Origin: Lentisphaerota bacterium
Lineage (GTDB): Bacteria; Verrucomicrobiota; Kiritimatiellia; RFP12; JAAYLN01
Reading direction: 5' to 3'
Assembly (NCBI GenBank): GCA_012514915.1
Contig: JAAYZJ010000140.1
Location: 1-7,533 of the forward strand
Length of the DNA: 7,533 bases
In this document: piece after piece, positions 1 through 5,512 of the stretch
Numbering within the stretch: the stretch's first letter is position 1
Layout: every line of letters begins with the position of its first letter
Notes under the pieces: model-generated
What the model saw: only the letters and a program-made list of their open reading frames with translations
Databases searched by the model: none
What the model was told of the DNA's origin: nothing
Translations under genes and position numbers: made by a program

Positions 1-167
1 CCGTCGCCCTTCTTGTCGGTCATTTTCCGCCCTTCCGGCACCCAGTTGTTGAAGTCGCCCGACACGGCGACCTCGCTGCCCGGTTCGGCGTTGACGCTGA
101 AAACGACGCGGCGTGAGCGCGGCGCGGCGGTTTGGCCACGCCGCGCGGGGGTAGACTTGCTTCTCAT
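1..167 (-). CDS. Small glycogen-binding-fold (CBM48/AMPK-type) protein, N-terminal part
   Basis: The first 55 residues are visible before the gene leaves the window. A basic, low-complexity start (MRSKSTPARRGQ...) leads into a beta-rich segment with VVFSVNAEPGSEVAVSGDFNNW at about residues 21-42. The pattern of V.V.GdFNNW is the signature of the early-set carbohydrate-binding module found in AMP-activated kinase beta subunits, glycogen-branching enzymes and isoamylases. Many bacteria, including PVC members, carry it as a stand-alone protein of about 90-110 residues. Alpha-glucan binding is inferred from the family. There is no signal peptide, so it is probably cytoplasmic. The start is well supported: AAGGAG lies 7 nt upstream of the ATG (complement of 175-180). 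It follows the SOD gene after 63 nt on the same strand and could be co-transcribed with it. Because the C-terminus is missing, a larger multidomain enzyme cannot be excluded. Confidence 0.8.
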   Translation of the reverse strand, partial: MRSKSTPARRGQTAAPRSRRVVFSVNAEPGSEVAVSGDFNNWVPEGRKMTDKKGD

Positions 168-230
168 GGTTGTTCTCCTTGATGCCTCAAACGGTGCACG
201 GCCGGTTCGTCTCGGGACTCCGGCGCGTCC

Positions 231-911
231 CTATCTCAATTGGCCGGCCGCGAAGTCCCAGTTGACGAGATGGTCGAGGAAGGTCTCGACAAAGGCCTGG
301 CGGCGGTTCTGATAGTCGAGATAGTAGGCGTGCTCCCACACGTCGCAGGTCAAAAGCGCGTGCTTCCCGTGCGCGATCGGTGTGTCTGCATTGGACGTCT
401 TAACGATCTCGACCCCGTCGCCTGCCTGTACCAGCCAAACCCATCCGCTGCCGAACTGTGCCAGGGCGGCATCGCGGAAAGCCATTCGGAAGGCCTCGAA
501 GCTGCCGAAGCTGGCCTCGATCATCGCCAGGAGGCGGCCGCCGGGCTTGCCGCCGCCGCCCGGTTTCATGCTGGACCAGAAAAAGGTGTGGTTCCAGACC
601 TGCGCGGCATTGTTGAACACGCCCTGCTGATCGGGTTTGCCCGCGGTGGCGAGGACGATCTGCGCGGCGGTGAGCTCCGCCAGCGGCGTGCCAGCCGTCT
701 GCCGGACAAGGTTGTTCCAATAGCCCTGGTGGTGCTTGCCGTAATGGAAATCAAGGGTCTGCGCCGAGATATGCGGCACCAGCGCGTCGCGCGGGTAGGG
801 GAGCGGGGGGAGCGTCGGCACGGCGGAGGTGGCGGCCCACGTGTTCATCGCTGACAGCAGGAGGACGGCGAGGTACACGCGCGTTCCCGGTTGAACCATG
901 ATCGTTTTCAT
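231..911 (-). CDS. sodB: Exported iron-type superoxide dismutase
   Basis: A 226-residue Fe/Mn superoxide dismutase, which converts superoxide to hydrogen peroxide and oxygen. Residues 1 to about 27 form a signal peptide (hydrophobic core VYLAVLLLSAM, cleavage near TWA or TSA), so it should act in the periplasm or outside the cell; most Fe-SODs are cytosolic. The mature part matches the family along its length. DFHYGKHH supplies His56, WNHTFFW supplies His108 and DVWEHAYY supplies Asp190 and His194, the four metal ligands. Gln104 in AAQVWNH is the active-site glutamine in the iron-type position, and the manganese-type glutamine is absent from the KTSNADTP segment, so iron is the likely metal. 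The longer open frame to 1244 is only a shadow of the upstream gene. The ATG at 911 gives the signal peptide; a second ATG at 899 is possible. No Shine-Dalgarno site is seen, but a good promoter ends 9 nt before the ATG. The gene lies 34 nt after the DUF4838 gene. Confidence 0.95.
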   Translation of the reverse strand: MKTIMVQPGTRVYLAVLLLSAMNTWAATSAVPTLPPLPYPRDALVPHISAQTLDFHYGKHHQGYWNNLVRQTAGTPLAELTAAQIVLATAGKPDQQGVFNNAAQVWNHTFFWSSMKPGGGGKPGGRLLAMIEASFGSFEAFRMAFRDAALAQFGSGWVWLVQAGDGVEIVKTSNADTPIAHGKHALLTCDVWEHAYYLDYQNRRQAFVETFLDHLVNWDFAAGQLR

Positions 912-920
912 GATGAATTC

Positions 921-949
921 AGTATGAGCCCCGCCCGTCAATCTGTCAA
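921..949 (-). promoter_or_regulatory. Predicted sigma70-type promoter of the SOD gene, leaderless geometry
   Basis: On the minus strand TTGACA (complement of 944-949, a perfect -35 box) is followed by a 17-nt spacer and CATACT (complement of 921-926, 4 of 6 to the -10 consensus). The -10 box ends 9 nt before the SOD ATG, so the expected start site is only about 1-3 nt upstream of the codon. The -35 box contains the TGA stop codon of the DUF4838 gene, so SOD can be transcribed independently of its neighbour. Confidence 0.6.
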
Positions 950-3381
950 GGCTGCGTGTACAGGACGACAGGTTTCCAGAGCCCTCCCATGCCGTAATGA
1001 TCCTGTCCGTGGATGGCGAGTATGTTGTCCTCGCCGGGGCGGATGAGCGCCGTGACGTCGACGGTGAACGACTCCTGCCAGGCCAGCGGCGACAAGTGCT
1101 CGCGGGTGTGCGCGAGCTTGCCGTTGAGATAGACGTCCCCGCCGTCGTCCAGCGCGCCGATCCGCAGAATGATGCGCCGGCCTGTCTCCAAGGGGGGCGC
1201 CTGGAAGCGAATCCGATACCAATAGTCCCCGTCGTAGGGATCATAGCCTTGACGCTCGTAGAAATTCCACGTGGAGATTTCGCGCCAGCCGGAATCGTCG
1301 AGATCGGCGCGCATCCAGGCTTGCGCCACCCCCTGCCGGTCGATATCCAGCTTGAACCGCCCGTGTTCCGGCAGGATGAATAGGTCGGCGGGGGGCGGGG
1401 CGGGCACGGTCGCCATCGAGAAGGCCTCCTCCAGCAGGATGGCCGGCGTGCCCGTGCCGACGTGCGCCCCCCGCTGCGGGCTCATCGGTTCCCGGAGTTT
1501 GGCGACGTGCCCCTGGAGGCGCTGGGTCACTTCGTCCAGCAGGCTTGGCGAGCAGGTCAGGGAGAGATCGCGCTCCTTCCACAGCTCGGCAAAGGCGTCG
1601 ATGGCGGCCTGTGCCTGCTGGATGGACGCGTCGGAGCGGGTATCCATCGCCCGGAAACAGGCCCGCGCCGCCCGCGCGCGGGCCGCCATCATGTCGATCG
1701 AGTCGATCAACCGGCCGAGCCGCTCGGCCTCGCGCCCCTCGACCCGGGCGCGCGCCGCGGCCAGCCGCGTCGACAACTGCACGATGAGCGCCTCGGAGAG
1801 GATCGACTGCGAGGCGCCCAGGCTGCCCAGCACGACGACCGGCATGCCGCGGACGGCCTCGTCCAGCATGCCGAGCACCTCCAGCACAAGGTCGCCCGCC
1901 GCGCCGTAGTAGGTGTCGCAGAACTCGCGCAGTAGTTCCTGGGGTTCGCGCGAGACATCCCACGCCAGACGGGCCAGCGCCCAGGTGACGATCCAGCGGT
2001 GCTCGTCGCGCCCCATGCTCTCGCAGTGGTACCAGTTGGCGCCCAGTCCGTGAAACGTGCGCATGGAGTCCAGAATCGCCAGGGGCTGCGGGGTGCCGGG
2101 GTACATCGTATAGGTGCGGATGCCGAGGTCGGCGCCGGCCGCCTGGGTAAGGCGGATGTGTTCGAGATAGGTGGCCGCGTGCGTGTTGCCGGGGTCGGCG
2201 ACCGGAAGGTGGTTTCCCGTGACCTGCGCCGCGACCGCCACGATATTGGACGAGACACGCATGCCGGCCGGCGGGCGGGTCATGCTGCCATAGGGGGAAT
2301 AGACCGAGATCTTGCGCGTCGGAAAGGTCGTCGCCACGCCGTCGGCGACCGCGTTGAGAAACGCCCAGACCAGCCGGTTGGGATCGTGGGGGGGGAACAC
2401 ATCCCCGTTGGCTTTGACGCAGCCGGGGCATTCGCAGATGCCCGCGTGATCCTCGAGTCCCAGGGGATAGGTCAGGTGTTGCGGATGGGTCTCGAAATAG
2501 GTGCGCACCGAGGCGATCGCCGTGGCGAGGTTGTCGGGGTGCGTGAAGCAGATCTGGGTGGCGCCGCCCTCGCGGCGCGCGGCCACCCCGTCGCGCCCCC
2601 AGCGCTCCGAGGCCTGGGTCACGAGCGGAAAGCGCTCGGGGGCTTCGGCGAAAACCGCGCCGCGCAGGGCGGTCCGGCGGAGGTTGTGACCCTGGAATTC
2701 CCGGCCCTGCCCGAACCCGAACGGCTGCGGCAGATGGCGCGTGGTGATGACCCGTTTGTGGTGGACCCGGTTGCGGAGCAGCCAGAGGGCATACTCCTGC
2801 AGCAGTTGCGGCTGGCGCGCGGGATCGCGGTCGAAATGCGTGTTGCGGGTGCCGCTCAAATCGAGTTCGCGCGTTCTGAATGAGGGTGAAAAGGCGCGCG
2901 CCGGGTGGTAGGACGGCAGGGGCAAAGTCGGCTGCGGGGGACAGTGCATCCCGAGTTCGCCCGGCGTGAACCAGCGTACGCCCAGGTCTTCGAGCACCTG
3001 GTAGACGCCATACAGCACGGCCAGTTCCGATTCGCCGGCAATCGTCAGCCGGTTGCCCCGTGTCTCCAGGACAAAGCGATCCTCGCGGCCGTCGGCCTGG
3101 ATGTCGCCCTCGAGTCGGCGCGGTTCCAGAACCACCAGGGTTTCATCCGCGATGGGCACCTCGGCGAACAGCAGCGGCAACCTGGCCCCGGACATCCGCT
3201 CGATGTGCCCGCGCAACTCCTCGGCGGCGAAAAGGGTGGCGTGGCCGGCAACCTCGGGGAGGAGGATGCGCGCGCGTGCGCGTCCCTCGCGCACCAGATC
3301 CGCCCCCGCCGCCGGACGGGCAACCGCCGCCCAGAGTATCCCCGCCAGCAAAAATACCGATCGATGATGTAGGATGGTCAT
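946..3381 (-). CDS. Exported DUF4838 protein with glucuronidase-like N-domain and C-terminal jelly-roll
   Basis: An 811-residue secreted or periplasmic protein. Residues 1-27 are a signal peptide (hydrophobic core VFLLAGILWAAVA, cleavage after AAGA). About 35-135 resemble the alpha-glucuronidase N-terminal domain common in carbohydrate enzymes (FAAEELRGHIERMSG, then YGVYQVLEDLGVRWFTPGE). About 170-450 fit the DUF4838 domain, including the Cys cluster ICECPGC at 315-321 and WYHCESMG at 450-457. About 480-635 are Ala/Arg-rich and helical. About 665-811 look like a galactose-binding jelly-roll as in beta-galactosidases (WYRIRF at 721, DGGDVYLNGKL at 746, then a tryptophan-rich end). This layout is typical of uncharacterised polysaccharide-utilisation proteins of Bacteroidota and PVC bacteria; glycan binding or hydrolysis is inferred, and no catalytic pair can be assigned. 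The start is the only ATG giving a complete signal peptide. AAGG 10 nt upstream may be a weak Shine-Dalgarno site. Divergent from oadG and upstream of SOD. Confidence 0.88.
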   Translation of the reverse strand: MTILHHRSVFLLAGILWAAVARPAAGADLVREGRARARILLPEVAGHATLFAAEELRGHIERMSGARLPLLFAEVPIADETLVVLEPRRLEGDIQADGREDRFVLETRGNRLTIAGESELAVLYGVYQVLEDLGVRWFTPGELGMHCPPQPTLPLPSYHPARAFSPSFRTRELDLSGTRNTHFDRDPARQPQLLQEYALWLLRNRVHHKRVITTRHLPQPFGFGQGREFQGHNLRRTALRGAVFAEAPERFPLVTQASERWGRDGVAARREGGATQICFTHPDNLATAIASVRTYFETHPQHLTYPLGLEDHAGICECPGCVKANGDVFPPHDPNRLVWAFLNAVADGVATTFPTRKISVYSPYGSMTRPPAGMRVSSNIVAVAAQVTGNHLPVADPGNTHAATYLEHIRLTQAAGADLGIRTYTMYPGTPQPLAILDSMRTFHGLGANWYHCESMGRDEHRWIVTWALARLAWDVSREPQELLREFCDTYYGAAGDLVLEVLGMLDEAVRGMPVVVLGSLGASQSILSEALIVQLSTRLAAARARVEGREAERLGRLIDSIDMMAARARAARACFRAMDTRSDASIQQAQAAIDAFAELWKERDLSLTCSPSLLDEVTQRLQGHVAKLREPMSPQRGAHVGTGTPAILLEEAFSMATVPAPPPADLFILPEHGRFKLDIDRQGVAQAWMRADLDDSGWREISTWNFYERQGYDPYDGDYWYRIRFQAPPLETGRRIILRIGALDDGGDVYLNGKLAHTREHLSPLAWQESFTVDVTALIRPGEDNILAIHGQDHYGMGGLWKPVVLYTQP

Positions 3382-3390
3382 ATGGGGTTT

Positions 3391-3420
3391 ACCTTAGCAG
3401 TCAGCCTCCATCGGCGTCAA
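3391..3420 (-). promoter_or_regulatory. Candidate promoter of the DUF4838 gene
   Basis: On the minus strand TTGACG (complement of 3415-3420, 5 of 6) is followed by an 18-nt spacer and TAAGGT (complement of 3391-3396). That -10 box is weak (3 of 6) but keeps the three most conserved positions T, A and final T. It ends 9 nt before the ATG at 3381, the same spacing as for SOD and the MurC-like gene. The AAGG inside this box could instead act as a Shine-Dalgarno site, so the assignment is uncertain. Confidence 0.4.
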
Positions 3421-3432
3421 TCCCCGGGGGAT
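3420..3432. promoter_or_regulatory. Perfect 13-bp palindrome between divergent promoters, candidate operator
   Basis: ATCCCC-G-GGGGAT is a perfect odd palindrome. It abuts the predicted -35 box of the DUF4838 gene on one side and lies 12 nt before the perfect TTGACA of the oadG side on the other. This position suits a regulator acting on both divergent units. I do not recognise it as the site of a named factor. Confidence 0.4.
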
Positions 3433-3444
3433 GGCAGGTTCATT

Positions 3445-3474
3445 TTGACAAGCGCGGCGATATGTAAGAAGATA
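3445..3474 (+). promoter_or_regulatory. Candidate promoter for oadGB
   Basis: A perfect TTGACA lies at 3445-3450. No strong -10 box follows: AAGATA (3469-3474, spacer 18) and GATACA (3471-3476, spacer 20) are the best candidates. Initiation would fall near 3480, at or beside the run of seven T, leaving a leader of about 50 nt before oadG. Confidence 0.4.
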
Positions 3475-3487
3475 CATCCGTTTTTTT
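3462..3487 (+). promoter_or_regulatory. Short inverted repeat followed by a T7 run upstream of oadG
   Basis: ATGTA (3462-3466) and TACAT (3473-3477) form an inverted repeat around AAGAAG-like sequence, followed by CCG and seven T (3481-3487). It overlaps the candidate -10 region of oadG, so it reads best as an operator half-site pair. The hairpin-plus-T form also resembles a weak terminator, but a stem of five A/T-rich pairs is too weak to call one. Confidence 0.25.
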
Positions 3488-3529
3488 GGTCCATGAAAGT
3501 GCCCGGCATGGCCGGCTAGAAAGATCAAC

Positions 3530-3775
3530 ATGCTCAAAGATGCCACGATTGTCATGATGCTGGGGATGGGCACGGTGTTTCTCGTGCTCGTCTCCCTGCT
3601 CGGATTGATGACGCTCGGCGGTCGGCTCGCGCACCGCTACATCAAACCCGATGCGAAACCGCAGCCCCCGGCCGGCCAGCCGGCCGCCGATGGCGCCGCG
3701 TCGCCGGATGTGGCGGTCGCCATCGCGGCGGTCTGGGAACGGAACGGACGGCAGGAAAAAGGAACCGGGGCATGA
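3530..3775 (+). CDS. oadG: Na+-translocating decarboxylase gamma subunit (OadG family)
   Basis: An 81-residue single-pass membrane protein. Residues 5-30 (ATIVMMLGMGTVFLVLVSLL...) form the membrane helix with the GMGTVFL pattern usual in OadG. A Pro/Ala-rich linker follows (about 40-58) and then a short cytoplasmic tail, PDVAVAIAAVWERNGR. In the family this subunit assembles the complex, joining the biotin-carrying alpha subunit to the membrane-bound beta subunit. The tail lacks the histidines that bind zinc in the Klebsiella protein. The length is usual. The ATG at 3530 precedes the whole helix; the leader has only a weak purine stretch (AGAAAG), not a clear Shine-Dalgarno site. Its stop overlaps the oadB start as ATGA, so the two should be translationally coupled. 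A bare helix-plus-linker protein is weak evidence alone; the neighbour makes the call secure. Confidence 0.88.
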   Translation: MLKDATIVMMLGMGTVFLVLVSLLGLMTLGGRLAHRYIKPDAKPQPPAGQPAADGAASPDVAVAIAAVWERNGRQEKGTGA

Positions 3776-5088
3776 GACGGACATGGATCGGGCGGCGCTG
3801 GGGACTGGGTGTGTGCGTGGCGCTGGCGCTGGTGGCCGGCCTGGCCTTGGCCGTCGACGGGGACGTCGCCGGAGCGGGGGCATCCACGGTGGAAGCCGTG
3901 ACGGCAACGGCGGGGGCGTCCGCGCTGGACGAGGGGGTCTCGCTGCGGGAAGGCATGGACCGGATCGCCCAAACGACGGGGCTGGCCGCCTTTCTGGATG
4001 GGCAGTGGGGCGCGGCCATCATGCTGGGCATCGGTTTGCTGCTCCTCTACCTGGGCGTAGGCAAGGATTTTGAACCCCTGCTGCTGGTTCCCATCGGCTT
4101 CGGGTGCCTGCTCGTCAACGCCCCCTTCGCCGGCATGGCATCGGAACACGGGCTTCTGGGGATCATCTACAACGCCGGCATCGAGAACGATCTTCTGCCA
4201 TTGCTGATCTTCATGGGCATCGGAGCGATGTCCGATTTCAGCCCGCTGCTGGGAAGCCCGCGCGTCGTGCTGCTCGGTGCGGCGGCCCAGTTCGGCGTCT
4301 TCGGCACGCTGCTCGGCGTGGTCGCCCTCAACAACCTTCCCGGGTTCGACTTCTCGCTCAAGGAGGCGAGCGCCATCGCGATCATCGGCGCGGCCGACGG
4401 CCCGACCTCGATCGTCGTCGGGCGGCGCTTCGCCCCCGACATGATGGGGTCGATCGCCGTGGCGGCCTATTCCTACATGGCCCTCGTGCCGCTCATCCAG
4501 CCGCCGATCATGCGCCTGCTGACGACCCCCCGGGAGCGGCTCATCCGCATGGGCCAGGAACGCGAGGTCACGCGCCTGGAACGCCTGCTGTTCCCGATCC
4601 TGATCCTGCTGGTCTGCATCGTCTTCCTGCCGGCCGCCGTGCCCCTGATGGGGTCGCTGGCGCTGGGCAACTTCATCCGCGAATGCGGGGCCGTCGAGCG
4701 GCTCTCGAACGCCATGCAGAACGAGATCATGAACGTCGCCACGATCCTGCTCGGACTCGGCGTCGGCATGCAGCTCGAGGCGACCAAGTTCCTGCGCCCG
4801 GCGACGCTGGGGATCATCGGCATCGGCCTGATGGCGTTCGCGCTGGGGACGGCCGGCGGCGTGATCTTCGCCAAGGTGATGAACTGGATCTCACCGCGCA
4901 ACCCGATCAATCCCCTGATCGGATCGGCCGGCGTCTCCGCCTTCCCGATGGCCGCGCGTGTCTCGACGCGCCTGGCCCTCGAGTACGATCCGCAGAACGT
5001 GTTGCTGATGCACGCGATGGGCGCGAATGTCGCGGGCCAGATCGGGTCGATCGTCGCGGGCGGCGTGATTCTGGCGCTGTTCAGCTGA
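3772..5088 (+). CDS. oadB: Na+-translocating decarboxylase beta subunit (OadB family)
   Basis: A 438-residue polytopic inner-membrane protein that exports Na+ coupled to decarboxylation of a carboxybiotin group on the alpha subunit. The family core runs from about residue 62 to the end (KDFEPLLLVPIGFG at 98-111, GAADGPTSI at 207-214, AAYSYMALVPLIQPP at 231-245, INPLIGSAGVSAFPMAARV at 379-397). Residues known to bind Na+ or to be essential in Klebsiella OadB are kept in register: Asp209 (their 203), Tyr235 (229), Asn380 (373), Gly384 (377), Ser389 (382) and Arg396 (389). An extra N-terminal segment of about 60 residues starts with a signal-like hydrophobic stretch (12-28) and an Ala/Gly/Thr-rich linker. 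The start is set by the ATGA overlap with oadG and by AAAAAGGA ending 8 nt upstream. The substrate (oxaloacetate, methylmalonyl-CoA, glutaconyl-CoA or malonate) is decided by the alpha subunit, which is not encoded here. Confidence 0.95.
   Translation: MRRTWIGRRWGLGVCVALALVAGLALAVDGDVAGAGASTVEAVTATAGASALDEGVSLREGMDRIAQTTGLAAFLDGQWGAAIMLGIGLLLLYLGVGKDFEPLLLVPIGFGCLLVNAPFAGMASEHGLLGIIYNAGIENDLLPLLIFMGIGAMSDFSPLLGSPRVVLLGAAAQFGVFGTLLGVVALNNLPGFDFSLKEASAIAIIGAADGPTSIVVGRRFAPDMMGSIAVAAYSYMALVPLIQPPIMRLLTTPRERLIRMGQEREVTRLERLLFPILILLVCIVFLPAAVPLMGSLALGNFIRECGAVERLSNAMQNEIMNVATILLGLGVGMQLEATKFLRPATLGIIGIGLMAFALGTAGGVIFAKVMNWISPRNPINPLIGSAGVSAFPMAARVSTRLALEYDPQNVLLMHAMGANVAGQIGSIVAGGVILALFS
5081..5088. 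other. Palindromic octamer containing both convergent stop codons
   Basis: TCAGCTGA is its own reverse complement. Read forward it ends oadB with TGA; read in reverse it ends the thioesterase gene with TGA. The two genes therefore overlap by 8 bp, and no terminator hairpin with a T-run is seen on either side, so read-through into antisense of the neighbour is likely. Confidence 0.9.
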
Positions 5089-5482
5089 ACCGCGCGCGCA
5101 GGTCGGCCGGCGGGCGGCAGGGGCGGCGCGTCTGCGCGTTGAGGAACGCGAGTACCGTGTGCCCCGTCGCCAGCGTCGCGCCCGCCTCGTCGAGCACCTC
5201 GTAGGCGAAGGTCATGCGGGCACCCGGCGGCTCCGTCACGCGCACGACGATCGTCAGGAGGTCGTCGTAGCGGGCCGGCTTGAGAAAGCGGAGGTCGACG
5301 GACACCACGGGCATCATCACGCCGCCGGCCTCGAGATCGCGGTAGGATCCGCCGCAGGCGCGCAGCGCCTCGGTGCGGGCCGCCTCGAAGTAGAGGATGT
5401 AGTTGCCGTGCCAGACGACTCCCATCTGGTCGGTTTCGCCGTAGCGCACGCGCAACTGGCTGCGATGTTCAAACGGAAGCAT
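5081..5482 (-). CDS. ybgC: Acyl-CoA thioesterase, YbgC/4HBT hot-dog family
   Basis: A 133-residue single-domain hot-dog thioesterase, usual length for YbgC-type proteins, which hydrolyse acyl-CoA thioesters in the cytoplasm. The family signature RYGETDQMGVVWHGNYILYFEAAR spans residues 13-36 with the catalytic aspartate at 18, as in YbgC. The second half (VSVDLRFLKPARYDDLLTIV, then FAYEVLDEAGATLATGH) completes the fold. The frame is open ten codons further to a GTG at 5512, directly after the stop of the Mur-ligase gene. The ATG at 5482 is preferred because AGGAG lies 10 nt upstream and the protein then begins as family members do. It follows the MurC-like gene by 30 nt, so they are probably one operon. 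No tol-pal genes, the usual partners of ybgC in proteobacteria, are nearby, so a general acyl-CoA housekeeping role is as likely. Confidence 0.92.
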   Translation of the reverse strand: MLPFEHRSQLRVRYGETDQMGVVWHGNYILYFEAARTEALRACGGSYRDLEAGGVMMPVVSVDLRFLKPARYDDLLTIVVRVTEPPGARMTFAYEVLDEAGATLATGHTVLAFLNAQTRRPCRPPADLRARFS

Positions 5483-5512
5483 GGGCGTGATTCTCCTGAG
5501 GAAGGGCGGCAC

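Noticed and set aside
201..224. GCCGG...CCGGC inverted repeat between SOD and the CBM48 gene as a terminator
   Set aside because: The stem is five pairs around a 14-nt loop and no T-run follows on the minus strand; the close, well-placed ribosome-binding site of the next gene also suggests co-transcription.
912..1244. SOD frame extended upstream to 1244
   Set aside because: The extra 111 residues lie inside the DUF4838 gene in another frame, have no family similarity and would bury the signal peptide.
3502..3515. CCGG-CATGG-CCGG hairpin in the oadG leader as a regulatory structure
   Set aside because: Four base pairs are too few to support a claim without conservation.
4104..5204. Long plus-strand frame overlapping oadB
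   Set aside because: Its Arg/Pro/Asp-rich translation is an out-of-frame reading of oadB, whose own product matches its family along its full length.
5483..5512. GTG start for the thioesterase at 5512, directly after the Mur-ligase stop
   Set aside because: The AGGAG site lies inside this extension and is well placed for the ATG at 5482, which also matches family N-termini.
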